A stretch of 41,750 nucleotides of DNA. Source: Deltaproteobacteria bacterium (GTDB lineage Bacteria > Myxococcota_A > Polyangia > JACPQR01). The stretch lies in NCBI GenBank assembly GCA_016190375.1, contig JACPQR010000033.1:1-41750 (forward strand), given 5' to 3'. Under the pieces are notes generated by a model, which saw nothing but the letters and a program-made list of their open reading frames with translations, was not told the origin of the DNA and did no database searches. The translations under genes were made by a program, and so were the position numbers. This document shows positions 1-8,490 of the stretch, one piece after another. How positions within the stretch are numbered: position 1 is the stretch's first letter; every line of letters starts with the position of its first letter.

Positions 1-50
1 ACTTCCAGTTCGGCGGCTTCAAGCGCCGAAGACCGCACTTCGCGATCTGA
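1..50 (+). CDS. Possible C-terminal end of a gene cut by the left edge
   Basis: The plus-strand frame beginning at base 3 reads FQFGGFKRRRPHFAI and stops at TGA 48-50. The codons are mostly G/C-ending, as in the rest of the window, which is why I list it. Fifteen residues are too few to assign a family, and the frame could be open by chance. Nothing else covers these bases. Confidence 0.3.
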   Translation, partial: FQFGGFKRRRPHFAI

Positions 51-64
51 TCCGGCGGTTCCCC

Positions 65-94
65 GTTGCCATTGCCTGTTGCCTGTTGCCTGTT
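65..94. repeat. Short heptanucleotide tandem repeat
   Basis: TTGCCTG occurs three times in a row with period 7 (72, 79, 86), preceded by one degenerate unit at 66. It lies in the non-coding gap between the left-edge frame and the minus-strand gene ending at 165. No function is visible; it looks like a simple-sequence array. Confidence 0.6.
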
Positions 95-164
95 CGTCCG
101 GAGGAGCCGCCCCCAGCTGGGCACCACCGGCCCCAACCTCTGGCCGGACCTCTGCCAAGCGGCA

Positions 165-695
165 CTAGGTGGGTTCCGCGGGCCCATAGCCGAGCACGGC
201 CACGTCCACCGCGATCGCCGAGACGGCGCCGATCGCGGCCCCGATCAACAGGCCGACGGCCGCGGCGAGGCCCCCCATCTCGCCGTCGCACTCCCCGTTG
301 GCGCACATGACCGCGGCCCCACCGAGACCGAGGAGCGTCGGGCTCAGGACACGCATCGCGAGGCTCCCGAAGCCGCGCCCGGTCTCGCCCTGTGCCCAGT
401 GCACGATCGGACCGCCCAGCGCGTAGCCACCGACGCCGATACCGGCCGCGGGGATCAGCATCATCGAGGCGAAGTCGACGACGAGGATCTGCCAGCCGTA
501 CCAGCGGCGCGCTTCCGGTCGCTCGTGGGCGACTCGGAGAGGGGGCTCGTTCGCGGTGCTCTGAAAGCCGTCCCATGACGCGACCGGCTGCGCGGTCGCC
601 ACGACCGGAAGAGAGACCGCCAGCGCAGCGATGAGCGCAGCCGAGACCGCCCGCCGAACGCCACGCCCCGTCCCCTTCGTGTCGACTCGGTCCAT
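165..695 (-). CDS. Small exported membrane protein of unknown function
   Basis: A 176-residue protein. An ATG at 695 is chosen over the in-frame GTG at 701 because GGGAGG lies five bases before it. The N-terminus has basic residues, a hydrophobic stretch (AALIAALAVSLPVVA) and a signal-peptidase I-like site ATA/QP. The mature part begins with WYGWQILVVDFASMM and is followed by glycine/alanine-rich hydrophobic segments that could span the membrane three or four times. A CANGEC motif sits in a loop. I recognise the WYGWQ...GGPIVH pattern only as a recurrent uncharacterised type in myxobacterial genomes, from memory, with no known function. The gene is divergent from the transporter at 998. Confidence 0.8.
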   Translation of the reverse strand: MDRVDTKGTGRGVRRAVSAALIAALAVSLPVVATAQPVASWDGFQSTANEPPLRVAHERPEARRWYGWQILVVDFASMMLIPAAGIGVGGYALGGPIVHWAQGETGRGFGSLAMRVLSPTLLGLGGAAVMCANGECDGEMGGLAAAVGLLIGAAIGAVSAIAVDVAVLGYGPAEPT

Positions 696-842
696 GCGCA
701 CCTCCCGCTGCTTGCGAGATCAACCAGCAATGGAGATGCCGCCGCGACATTGCGGCGGGAAAGCGCGATCGCCTCCGGCAGCTTCGTCCGAAAACGGTCC
801 GGGCCGACGAAAACCCACCACCCGCATACCTCGGGTTCGACG

Positions 843-862
843 GCGTATACCTGGCTATACGC
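843..862 (+). promoter_or_regulatory. Perfect palindrome, candidate activator site
   Basis: GCGTATA, a six-base spacer CCTGGC, then TATACGC: arms of seven bases with no mismatch. It lies about 75-90 bases upstream of the -24 element of the sigma-54-like promoter at 935-950, the usual range for binding sites of sigma-54 activators. The nearby response regulator (2581-3957) is a candidate ligand. This is inference from position and symmetry only. Confidence 0.45.
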
Positions 863-934
863 TCGGACCTGGCCCGCGCTGCGCTTCCTCGCGACAAGCG
901 CGCGTCAACGCTGCGAAAGCGACGTCGCTCCGCC

Positions 935-950
935 CGGCACAGCCCGTGCA
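935..950 (+). promoter_or_regulatory. Sigma-54-like (-24/-12) promoter of the NNP transporter
   Basis: The sequence CGGCACAGCCCGTGCA matches the sigma-54 consensus TGGCACRNNNNTTGCW at 14 of 16 positions. It keeps the essential GG (936-937) and GC (948-949) with exactly ten bases between them. Transcription would begin near 960, leaving a leader of about 38 bases before the ATG at 998. Confidence 0.45.
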
Positions 951-997
951 GCCCTCGTGGTCCGGCACGGGCCTCTCGACCGTGCCGAGGAGGCGCG

Positions 998-2500
998 ATG
1001 GCTGCCGTCGGGGAGAAGAAGATGGGATGGATGGACCTCTTCCGGGTCGCGCGGCCGGAGGTGGCCGCGCTCCACAAGACCTGGACGGCGTTCTTCCTGA
1101 CGTTCTTCGTCTGGTTCAACATGGCGCCGCTCGCGACGACGATCGCGCGCGCCGCGAGCCTGACGGAGGCGCAGCTCAAGCTCCTGGCGATCTGCAACGT
1201 CGCGCTGACGGTGCCCGCGCGCATCTTCATCGGGATGGCCTCCGACCGGTTCGGGCCGCGCCGGACGTTCGCCATGCTGATGATCCTCAGCGCGATCCCG
1301 TGCCTCGCCTTCGCAATCGGGAGCTCGTACACGCAGCTCCTCATCTCGCGCCTCGTCCTGAGCTCGGTCGGCGCCGGGTTCGTGATCGGCATTCACATGA
1401 CCTCGCTCTGGTTCAAGCCGAAGGACATCGGCTTCGCCGAGGGCGTGGAGGCGGGCCTGGGCAACTGGGGCTCCTCCATCGCAGCCATGACGCTTCCGTC
1501 CCTCGCGCTGGGGCTGTTCGGCGGCGCGAACGGCTGGCGCTACTCGATCGCGCTGAGCGCGGTCGTGATGGCGCTGTACGGCGTCTACTACTGGTTCGGG
1601 ATCACCGACGGTCCGGCCGAGTCCGCGCACCGCCGCCCGCGAAAGGCGGCCGCGATCGAGGTCAGCTCGTGGGGCGACCTCGGTAGCGCGATCCTCTGGA
1701 CCGTCCCCATCATGGGCGTCCTCGCCATCCTGGTCTGGCGCGTCTCCGGCATGGGCTTCATGGGCACGAAGGCGGCGCTCGTCGCCTACGGCGTCATCGC
1801 GGTCGGCGTCGTCTACCAGATGGTCCAGCTCCTTCGCGTCAACGTCCCCATCCTGCGCAAGGGCGTTCCGGCCGACGACCGCTACCGCTTCACGGACGTC
1901 GCCTGCCTGTGCAGCACGTACGTCGCGAACTTCGGCGCCGAGCTCGCCGTCGTCTCGATGCTCCCGGCGTTCTTCGAGAAGACGTTCCACATGAGCCCCC
2001 AGTGGGCGGGGCTCATCGGCGCCCAGTTCGCCTTCCTCAACTTCTTCTCTCGCGCCCTGGGCGGCTACGTCTCGGACCGCATGACGTCGCGCCGCAAGAA
2101 CCTGCTCGTCTACATGGCGGGGATCGCCGCCTCGTTCGTCCTGATGGGCTTCATCAACTCCGCATGGCCCGTGGCGCTCGCGGTCTTCGCGACCTGGATC
2201 TGCGCGATGTTCGTCACCGGAGGCTGCGGCGCGACCTTCGCGATGATCCCGCTCGTCAAGCGCCGCATCACAGGTCAGGTGGCAGGCTACGCCGGGGCAT
2301 GGGGCAACGTCGGCGCGACGGTCTTCCTGACGGTCTACACGTTCGTCTCCGACAGCCAGTTCTTCTTCGTCCTCGGCGGAACCGCACTGGTGAGCTTCGT
2401 CTTCTGCGTCCTGTCGCTGAAGGAGCCGAAGGGCGCGTTCGCCGAGACCTACCAGCTCTCCTCGGTCGATCGCGAGATCGAGCTCGGCCAGGCGGCGTAA
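998..2500 (+). CDS. MFS transporter of the nitrate/nitrite porter (NNP, NarK-like) family
   Basis: A 500-residue inner-membrane protein with about 12 hydrophobic segments. Two NNP hallmarks are visible: GVEAGLGNWGSS near residues 149-160 (the first nitrate signature) and GQVAGYAGAWGNVGA near 426-440 (the second). Arg75 in VPARIFIG and Arg352 in FSRALGG occupy the places of the two substrate-binding arginines known in NarK. The loop motif SDRFGPRR after the second helix is the usual MFS one. The ATG has an excellent Shine-Dalgarno sequence. Nitrate or nitrite is therefore the likely substrate, but no nitrate reductase is nearby and the family also has members of unknown specificity. The convergent two-component pair and the sigma-54-like promoter suggest regulated expression. 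Confidence 0.88.
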   Translation: MAAVGEKKMGWMDLFRVARPEVAALHKTWTAFFLTFFVWFNMAPLATTIARAASLTEAQLKLLAICNVALTVPARIFIGMASDRFGPRRTFAMLMILSAIPCLAFAIGSSYTQLLISRLVLSSVGAGFVIGIHMTSLWFKPKDIGFAEGVEAGLGNWGSSIAAMTLPSLALGLFGGANGWRYSIALSAVVMALYGVYYWFGITDGPAESAHRRPRKAAAIEVSSWGDLGSAILWTVPIMGVLAILVWRVSGMGFMGTKAALVAYGVIAVGVVYQMVQLLRVNVPILRKGVPADDRYRFTDVACLCSTYVANFGAELAVVSMLPAFFEKTFHMSPQWAGLIGAQFAFLNFFSRALGGYVSDRMTSRRKNLLVYMAGIAASFVLMGFINSAWPVALAVFATWICAMFVTGGCGATFAMIPLVKRRITGQVAGYAGAWGNVGATVFLTVYTFVSDSQFFFVLGGTALVSFVFCVLSLKEPKGAFAETYQLSSVDREIELGQAA

Positions 2501-2580
2501 TCGCCGTCCCGAACCCAGATCGCGCGGTTGTGTCCAGAAGCCGTGTGATGTCAGGCGGTTGCGATCCGGGTGCGTGTCCC

Positions 2581-3957
2581 CTATTCGTCTGTTTCCATTC
2601 CGAGGCGCTTGACGATTCGGTGGAGGGCGGCGCGCGTGATGCCGGCGCGGCGGGCGGCGGCGGCGAGGTTGCCGCCCGTCTCGGCCATGGCGCGCTCGAC
2701 GAAGCGGCGCTGGAAGCGCTCGAGGACCTTGCGCTTCGCCTCCTCGTAAGCGAGGTCGTCCTCGTCCTCGGGCTCCCACTCGAGGTCGTCGTCCTCGAGC
2801 ACGATGTCGGCGGGCCCGATCTCCTCGCCGCGGCACATGACCGCCGCGCGCTCGATCACGTTCTGCAGCTCCCGGACGTTGCCTGGCCAGTCGTGGCTGA
2901 CGAGGAGGCGCAGCGCCCTCGGCGAGATCCTGGTCGGGGGCTTCGTGCCGCCGCCGGCCGCGCGCTCCAGGAAGAGGTTTGCCAAGAGGCCAATGTCCTC
3001 GATCCGTTCGCGCAGCGGCGGGAGCGTCACCCGCATCACCGACAGGCGGTAGTACAGGTCCTTGCGCAGCCGGCCCTCCCTCAGAAGCCGCGCGGGCTCG
3101 ACGTTCGTCGCCGCCACGATGCGGACGTCCACGCGCACGGGCGTCGACGACCCGAGCGGCAGGACCTCGCCCTCCTGCAGCGCCCTGAGGAGCTTGCCCT
3201 GCAGCGACTGGGGCATGCTCGGCAGCTCGTCGATGAACAGCGTGCCGCCGCTCGCGTCGGCGAACAGCCCCTTGCGATCCTTGTCGGCGCCCGTGTACGC
3301 GCCCTTCCTCGCGCCGAAGAGCTCCGCCTCGGCCAGGGTGTCGGGCAGCGCAGCCGCGTTGAACGCGAGGAGCGGCGCCCTGGCCCTGGGGCTCTCGGCG
3401 TGGATCGCCCTCGCCACGAGCTCCTTGCCCGTCCCGCTCTCGCCCCAGACGACGACGGGGGCGGCCGACGGCGCGATTCGCCGGATCGAGTCCATCACCT
3501 GGAGCATCCGGCGGTCGCGACCGTAGATGCCGTGGAAGGATCGCGTCTCGGCGAGCTCGGCCCGCAGCCGCTCGATCTCGTCCTCGTCCAGGATCTCCTT
3601 GTAGGCCCGCCGGACGATCACGAGGAGCTCGGCGTCGTCGAAGGGCTTCGTCAGGTAGTCGTACGCTCCCCGCTTAATCGCTGCCACGGCGGCCTCGATG
3701 GTCCCGTACGCCGTGAACAGGACGACCCTGAGCCGCGGCCACCGTTCGTGAACGTGGTCGAGGAGCGACAGGCCGTCCCTGCCGGGCATCTTCACGTCAG
3801 ACAGGACCAGGTCGAAGGTCTGGCCCTCGAGGAGGTCGACCGCCTCCTCCACGCTGTTCGCGACCTCGATGGACGTCGTGACCTCGCCGAGGACGAGCGC
3901 GACGCCGCGCGCGAAGTCCTTCTGATCGTCGACGACGAGGACCCGCGGGCCCTTCAT
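2581..3957 (-). CDS. NtrC-family sigma-54-dependent response regulator
   Basis: A 458-residue protein in the usual three-part order. The receiver (about 1-120) has VVDDQ at the acidic pocket and phospho-acceptor Asp54 in SDVKMPG. The AAA+ domain (about 140-375) has Walker A GESGTGKE, GAYTGA at 219-224 (the sigma-54 contact loop, with the common Phe-to-Tyr variant) and a GTLFIDE Walker B. The C-terminal Fis-type helix-turn-helix is GGNLAAAARRAGITRAALHRIVKR. An acidic stretch (EDDDLEWEPEDEDD) links the last two. Its ATG overlaps the TGA of the upstream histidine kinase by four bases, so the two are translationally coupled. It should activate sigma-54 promoters; the nearest candidates are at 935-950 and 6028-6043. 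Confidence 0.95.
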   Translation of the reverse strand: MKGPRVLVVDDQKDFARGVALVLGEVTTSIEVANSVEEAVDLLEGQTFDLVLSDVKMPGRDGLSLLDHVHERWPRLRVVLFTAYGTIEAAVAAIKRGAYDYLTKPFDDAELLVIVRRAYKEILDEDEIERLRAELAETRSFHGIYGRDRRMLQVMDSIRRIAPSAAPVVVWGESGTGKELVARAIHAESPRARAPLLAFNAAALPDTLAEAELFGARKGAYTGADKDRKGLFADASGGTLFIDELPSMPQSLQGKLLRALQEGEVLPLGSSTPVRVDVRIVAATNVEPARLLREGRLRKDLYYRLSVMRVTLPPLRERIEDIGLLANLFLERAAGGGTKPPTRISPRALRLLVSHDWPGNVRELQNVIERAAVMCRGEEIGPADIVLEDDDLEWEPEDEDDLAYEEAKRKVLERFQRRFVERAMAETGGNLAAAARRAGITRAALHRIVKRLGMETDE

Positions 3958-5888
3958 GCTGCCGCCTCCTTCTCCGCCGCTTCCGATGCGAGCGAAGCCC
4001 GCTGGGGCGCGACCGGGAGCGTCGCCGTGAACGTCGTGCCCTTCCCGCCCTCGCTGGCGAAGTCGAGGGTTCCGCCGTGCGCGGCCACGAGATCCCGCGC
4101 GACCGCCAGCCCGAGCCCCGTCCCTCCGGGCTTGGTCGTGAAGAACGCGGAGAAGATCCGCTCGCGGTCCTCGGCCGGGATCCCCGGCCCCGTGTCCGAG
4201 ACGTCGATCGACAGGTGGGCGCGGTCGGGACATCGAACGAGGAGCTCGAGGGTCCCCCCGGACGACATGGCCTCGATGGCGTTGAGGCCCAGGTTGACCA
4301 GCACCTGGCGGAGCTGATCGGGATCGCCACAGAAGCGCGCGGGCACGCCGGCGTCGATGCGGCTCTGGATGCGGATCATAGCCCCGTCGGCGCCGGGAGA
4401 CAGCGTCCGAACGACGTCGCCGAGGAGCGCCGCCAGATCGAGGTCGATGCGCTCGGGAGGCCGCCGCCTCGCGTACTCGAGCAGGTCCTTGACGATCTTC
4501 TTGCAGAGGTTCGCGTTGCGCAGGACCGTCTGCAGGTGGTCCGCGAGAGGATCCTCTGGCGCGATTCCCTTGAGCGCGTGCTGCGTGAACAGGACCATCG
4601 CTCCGAGGGGGTTGTTGATCTCGTGCGCCAGGCCGGCCGCGAGCTTGCCCACGACCGCCATGCGCTCGTGGTCCACCTGCCACTTCTGCTTCTCGAGCCG
4701 CTCCGTGATGTCCCGCGCCACCATCACCACGCCCGCGTTCGAGCCCCGAGCGTCGGAGACCGGCGCCATCGTCGCCTCGAACGAACGACCGCCGACGGGG
4801 ATCACGGGATGGAACCCGGCCGGGCCCGGCTCCTTCAGCTTCAGGGTGAGCCGATCCCAGGCGCCGGAAGGGTGGCACACGCGCAGATCCGTCCCGTGGG
4901 GAGACCCGCCCGGCCAGAGCTGATCGGCGGCGCGGTTGCGGAGCTGGATCGTCTTGTCCGGCCCGATGAACACGACCGCGTCGGCCATGCAGTCGATGAT
5001 CGACTGCAGCTTCTCGCGCTCGGCCTGCACCTCGCCGCGAGCGCGAGATAGCCGGTCGTGCTCGTCGCGCAGGGTCCGCACGAGCGCGACGACGATCAGC
5101 GCGCAACCGACCACCATCGTCGCGACGGCGAGGCCCACCGCTCCCGCGTGCAGCCAGGGTCGCTCGCCGGTCTCGTACAGGCCCGTCAAGCCGACGGGCG
5201 GGACGAGCCCCGAGGCCTCGAGCGCGGTCAGCGCGAGGACGAAGCACGCTATCGCCGCGACCACGCGGCGCGCGAGCGCCGCGTCGAGCACGATCCCGGC
5301 GACCACCGCGTGGAACACGAAGAAGCCGGCGAACGGGTTGGTCAGACCGCCGGCGTGGTGCACGAGCCAGCCGAGGATCGCGACGTCGCCCGCGATCTGC
5401 GCCACGAGCGCGCCGGGGCGGCCGAGCCGCGCCCGGGGCACGAGCGTCGCCAGCCCGTTGAGCGCGGCGAGAGCGCCGACGCCGACCCACAGGGCCCACG
5501 CCGACCCCGCCGGGACGTGCTCGGTTCCCAGCGTCGCGAAGGCCACGACCGCGCCGAGCGCCACGACCGCCACCCACCTCATCCCGACGAGCCACGCCGC
5601 GAGCGCCGGGCCCGACGGCGGCTGGGGCCCGGTCGAGCCGTCGGCTGCACCGAGGCTCGTCTCGAGCCGCGGAACGACCCGCCCGAGCAGGTAGGCCGCG
5701 GTCACCATGGTCGTCACCAGCGAGACGAGGATGCCGCGAGCGAGATGCGCGGCGTTCCTCGCGTCCGGGCCGAGATCCTCGAGCCAGATCCGCTCGACCA
5801 CCGCGTAGGCGATGAAGAGAAGGGCGGCGCACCCGCCCCAGAGCACGAACGCCGAGACCAGCCGATTACGTGTCTGAGACCGAGCCAT
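3954..5888 (-). CDS. Membrane-bound PAS histidine kinase, NtrB/AtoS-like
   Basis: A 644-residue sensor. The N-terminal half (about 1-270) holds roughly seven hydrophobic segments with little periplasmic sequence, so sensing is probably within or near the membrane. A short coiled region leads to a PAS domain (IIDCMADAVVFIGPDKTIQLRN). The dimerisation domain follows, with the phospho-acceptor His422 in AHEINNPLGAM. The ATPase domain shows NLGLNAIEAM (N box), DTGPGIP (G1) and TTKPGGTGLGLA (F/G2). All catalytic motifs are intact. The start is the only ATG near the first hydrophobic segment. It is the upstream partner of the coupled sigma-54 response regulator; the signal is unknown. Confidence 0.95.
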   Translation of the reverse strand: MARSQTRNRLVSAFVLWGGCAALLFIAYAVVERIWLEDLGPDARNAAHLARGILVSLVTTMVTAAYLLGRVVPRLETSLGAADGSTGPQPPSGPALAAWLVGMRWVAVVALGAVVAFATLGTEHVPAGSAWALWVGVGALAALNGLATLVPRARLGRPGALVAQIAGDVAILGWLVHHAGGLTNPFAGFFVFHAVVAGIVLDAALARRVVAAIACFVLALTALEASGLVPPVGLTGLYETGERPWLHAGAVGLAVATMVVGCALIVVALVRTLRDEHDRLSRARGEVQAEREKLQSIIDCMADAVVFIGPDKTIQLRNRAADQLWPGGSPHGTDLRVCHPSGAWDRLTLKLKEPGPAGFHPVIPVGGRSFEATMAPVSDARGSNAGVVMVARDITERLEKQKWQVDHERMAVVGKLAAGLAHEINNPLGAMVLFTQHALKGIAPEDPLADHLQTVLRNANLCKKIVKDLLEYARRRPPERIDLDLAALLGDVVRTLSPGADGAMIRIQSRIDAGVPARFCGDPDQLRQVLVNLGLNAIEAMSSGGTLELLVRCPDRAHLSIDVSDTGPGIPAEDRERIFSAFFTTKPGGTGLGLAVARDLVAAHGGTLDFASEGGKGTTFTATLPVAPQRASLASEAAEKEAAA

Positions 5889-5925
5889 CGCCACCCAGTC
5901 TGGGGTGCGGGAACCGGGGCGCTTA

Positions 5926-5937
5926 TGACAGTTGTCA
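5926..5937. promoter_or_regulatory. TGACA-N2-TGTCA dyad between divergent genes
   Basis: TGACAGTTGTCA is a dyad with five-base perfect arms and a two-base spacer. It lies 38 bases before the histidine kinase ATG (5888, minus strand) and about 90 bases before the sigma-54-like element at 6028-6043 that points toward the lipoprotein gene. It could be an operator for either gene. No known regulator is matched. Confidence 0.35.
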
Positions 5938-6027
5938 GGTCCGCGCAACGAGAGCGACTGGCGCGCCTGTGAGGGCGCGAAGCAGCAGAGACCTTCCAGC
6001 AGGGTCCGGATCCCCGTGAGGTCCCGC

Positions 6028-6043
6028 CGGCACGACGGGTGCA
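6028..6043 (+). promoter_or_regulatory. Second sigma-54-like element
   Basis: CGGCACGACGGGTGCA matches the -24/-12 consensus at 14 of 16 positions with the GG-N10-GC spacing intact, and uses the same CGGCAC and GTGCA blocks as the element at 935-950. It overlaps the possible GTG start at 6039. If real, transcription would start near 6054 and translation at ATG 6057, almost without a leader. Matches of this quality can occur by chance in GC-rich DNA. Confidence 0.3.
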
Positions 6044-7319
6044 CTCGCGCCGCCCCATGGGACGATCGCCACTCCTCGTGCTCCTCCTCGCGGCCTGCGG
6101 CGAGCCCGGCATCGAGGGCCTCGCAGCAGGCGACGCCGGCTCGAATCCGAGTTGCACGGCGAGCTGCAGCGATTCCGGCGCCGACACCGGACCGGGCGCC
6201 GTCGAGGACGCCGGTTCCGACTCGGATCGCGCAGAGCCCGATGCCGGACCGGGCGATGCCGGCACGGACTGCCCGCTCGGCCCGGGTGCCTCCATCCACG
6301 TCGACCCGACCGGCAGCGACTCCAACGACGGCCTGTCGGCCGACTCGCCCCTGGCCACGATCCAGGCGGGTCTGGCTCTCGCCCGGCCAGGCGACAACGT
6401 GGTCCTGGCCCCTGGCGAGTACCTCGAGGACGTCGATTCGGTGCGGGACGGAGCGGCTGACGCGCCGATCACGGTCGTCGGCCCGGCGGACGCCGTCGTA
6501 CGCGGCTCCTGGGAGGACGACGACGACGACGACCGCGTGGTCGAGATCGGCCACGACCATCACGTGCTCTGCGGCTTCACCATCGACGGGCTGTCGGGGG
6601 ACCCCGCGCTCGAAGCCAGCTACCACGACAAGCTCCTCTACGTGATGGGAGCCGCTCTCGAGGACAAGCCCGACCCCGTGGTCGGGCTGCGCGTGCTCTT
6701 CGTGACCCTGCGAAACGCCGGCGGCGAATGCGTACGCCTCAAGTACTTCACCCGCGAGGCCGAGATCGCCCACTCGACGGTCGGCCCCTGCGGCATCTTC
6801 GACTTCACCGACGGGTTCTCGGGCGACGGCAAGAACGGCGAGGGCGTCTACATCGGCACCGCGCCGGAGCAGCTCGAGCGCAACCCGACCGACACCCCGG
6901 ACGAGTCGAACGACAACTGGATCCACGACAACGCGTTCGACACGCGGGGCAACGAGTGCGTGGACATCAAGGAGGGAGCCTCGGGGAATCTGGTCGAGTC
7001 CAACACGTGCACGGGCCAGCGCGACCCCGAGTCCGGCGGGATGGACTCGCGCGGGAGCGGCAACGCCTTCTTCGACAACGAGATCTTCGGGTGCGCCGGC
7101 GCCGGCGTCCGCCTCGGCGGCGACGGCCCCGAGGACGGCACCAACAACGAGGTCCGCGCCAACGACCTCCACGACAACCAGAACGGCGGCATCAAGCTCG
7201 AGGCGTGGCCGCAGGCCGACATCTGCGAGAACGCCATCGAGGACAACGACGGCGGAGCGATCGTCGGCAGCTTCGCCGAAGACGCCGCGGACCTGGACCC
7301 GACGGCGCCGTGCCCTTGA
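6039..7319 (+). CDS. Lipoprotein with right-handed parallel beta-helix
   Basis: A 426-residue protein if read from GTG 6039; ATG 6057 would give 420 residues and a short signal peptide. The lipobox is LLAAC, so it should be lipid-anchored and outside the inner membrane. Residues of the mature N-terminus are a Asp/Ala/Gly-rich linker (DAG and PDAG repeats). From about residue 85 the sequence HVDPTGSDSNDGLSADSPLATIQAGLALARPGD is the classic entry to pectate-lyase-like beta-helices (DUF1565 type). It is followed by irregular coils rich in Asn and Gly (DNAFDTRGNECVDIKEGASGNLVESNTC). A DDDDDD run near residue 163 may bind calcium. No catalytic residues can be named. It ends four bases from the convergent ATPase gene. 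Confidence 0.85.
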   Translation: MHSRRPMGRSPLLVLLLAACGEPGIEGLAAGDAGSNPSCTASCSDSGADTGPGAVEDAGSDSDRAEPDAGPGDAGTDCPLGPGASIHVDPTGSDSNDGLSADSPLATIQAGLALARPGDNVVLAPGEYLEDVDSVRDGAADAPITVVGPADAVVRGSWEDDDDDDRVVEIGHDHHVLCGFTIDGLSGDPALEASYHDKLLYVMGAALEDKPDPVVGLRVLFVTLRNAGGECVRLKYFTREAEIAHSTVGPCGIFDFTDGFSGDGKNGEGVYIGTAPEQLERNPTDTPDESNDNWIHDNAFDTRGNECVDIKEGASGNLVESNTCTGQRDPESGGMDSRGSGNAFFDNEIFGCAGAGVRLGGDGPEDGTNNEVRANDLHDNQNGGIKLEAWPQADICENAIEDNDGGAIVGSFAEDAADLDPTAPCP

Positions 7320-7323
7320 GTGC

Positions 7324-8490
7324 CTACCCCGGAACGATCGTCACGCCGGGGTCGGGGCGCAGCGATATCGAGACCGTCTCGCCTTCGAGCAGCGGGTCGA
7401 GGGTCTCGAGCGAGACGACGAACAGGTCGCCGACCGGGGTCGAGACCGAGTACTCCATGTGGCGGCCCAGGTACGCGGACCTCGAGACGCGGCCTTCGAG
7501 GTGCGCGGTCCCGGCGCCCGTTCGCCTGGTGAGGGTGATGGCCTCCGGTCGGATCGCGACGCGCACCGGACCCGCGCGCACGGCGCGCGCGCGGAGCGGG
7601 AGGGGCACCACGAGCGCGCCGAGCTCGAGCACGAAGTCGCCGGAGCCCGGATCGGCGGGTCGAACGACGCCGTCCACGAGGTTCGCGTCCCCCATGAAGC
7701 TCGCGACGAACAGGGAGTCGGGCCCCTCGTACAGCTCGCGGGGCGAGCCCTCCTGGACCACGACGGAGCGATCCATGACGATGATCCGGTCGGAGACCGA
7801 CAGCGCCTCCTCCTGATCGTGGGTCACGTAGACCGCGGTCAGCCCGAGCCGCTGCTGCAGCTCGCGGATCTCGTCCCTCATCCTGCGGCGGAGCTTCGCG
7901 TCGAGGTTCGAGAGCGGCTCGTCGAACAGGAGCACCTCGGGCTCGAGGACGAGCGCTCTGACGACGGCGACCCGCTGCTGCTGGCCGCCCGACAGCTCTC
8001 CCGGCAGCCTCTTCTCGCATCCTTGCAGCCCGACGAGCGCCAGCGCCTCGGCGGCCCTCGCCTCCGCCTCCCGTCGCGGCGACCCGCGCGTGAGGAGGCC
8101 ATACATCACGTTCTCGAGGACCGAGAGGTGCGGGAACAGCGCGTACGACTGGAAGACCATCGACACGTTTCGCTCGGTCGCGTGGACGTTCGTGACGTCG
8201 CGCCCGCCGATCCTGATCGCCCCCTCGGAGGGCAGCTCGAGCCCAGCGAGCATCCTGAGGGTGGTGGTCTTCCCGCACCCCGAAGGACCGAGGAGCGTGA
8301 CCAGCGTGCCGGACTCGATCACGAACGACACGCGGTCCACGGCCACCGTGCGGCCGTACCGCTTCGTCACCCGGTCGAGCTCGACGGTGCCCTTGCTCAC
8401 CTCGCCGGTGGGGCACTTCGCGCCCCCCCGGACCCCCCCTCGCTCCGCGGGAGTCAATCCCGCTCCGCTCGTCATGAAGCTTCGCTTCAT
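7324..8490 (-). CDS. ABC transporter ATPase, FbpC/AfuC/PotA type
   Basis: A 388-residue ATPase. It has Walker A GPSGCGKTT, Q-loop FQSYALFPH, signature LSGGQQQRV, Walker B VLLFDEPLSNLD and switch His in YVTHDQEEA. A C-terminal regulatory (TOBE/OB) domain of about 110 residues is typical of sugar, polyamine and iron(III)-type importers. The ATG at 8490 overlaps the TGA of the permease by four bases. The first 35 residues before VELDRVTKRYG are Gly/Arg-rich and unlike the family, so the GTG at 8400 is an alternative start. It is the last gene of the inositol operon and powers the importer encoded just upstream. Confidence 0.93.
   Translation of the reverse strand: MKRSFMTSGAGLTPAERGGVRGGAKCPTGEVSKGTVELDRVTKRYGRTVAVDRVSFVIESGTLVTLLGPSGCGKTTTLRMLAGLELPSEGAIRIGGRDVTNVHATERNVSMVFQSYALFPHLSVLENVMYGLLTRGSPRREAEARAAEALALVGLQGCEKRLPGELSGGQQQRVAVVRALVLEPEVLLFDEPLSNLDAKLRRRMRDEIRELQQRLGLTAVYVTHDQEEALSVSDRIIVMDRSVVVQEGSPRELYEGPDSLFVASFMGDANLVDGVVRPADPGSGDFVLELGALVVPLPLRARAVRAGPVRVAIRPEAITLTRRTGAGTAHLEGRVSRSAYLGRHMEYSVSTPVGDLFVVSLETLDPLLEGETVSISLRPDPGVTIVPG

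Larger units (their letters stand above)
696..997. other. Divergent intergenic region with palindromes
   Basis: About 300 bases without a gene, between a minus-strand gene and the plus-strand NNP transporter. It holds a 7-bp perfect hairpin at 739-758 (CCGCCGC, loop GACATT, GCGGCGG), a 7-bp perfect palindrome at 843-862, a sigma-54-like promoter at 935-950 and a strong Shine-Dalgarno sequence (GAGGAGG, 987-993) ahead of the ATG at 998. A GCATACC sequence at 824-830 resembles one arm of the palindrome. Confidence 0.6.

Noticed and set aside
739..758. Hairpin as a rho-independent terminator of the minus-strand gene
   Set aside because: It lies upstream, not downstream, of that gene and has no T-run on either strand.
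2581..5832. Very long minus-strand open frame that would fuse the response regulator to about 620 upstream residues
   Set aside because: The upstream part is an Arg/Gly-rich antisense-frame translation of the histidine kinase gene. The true regulator starts at ATG 3957 in a four-base overlap with the kinase stop.
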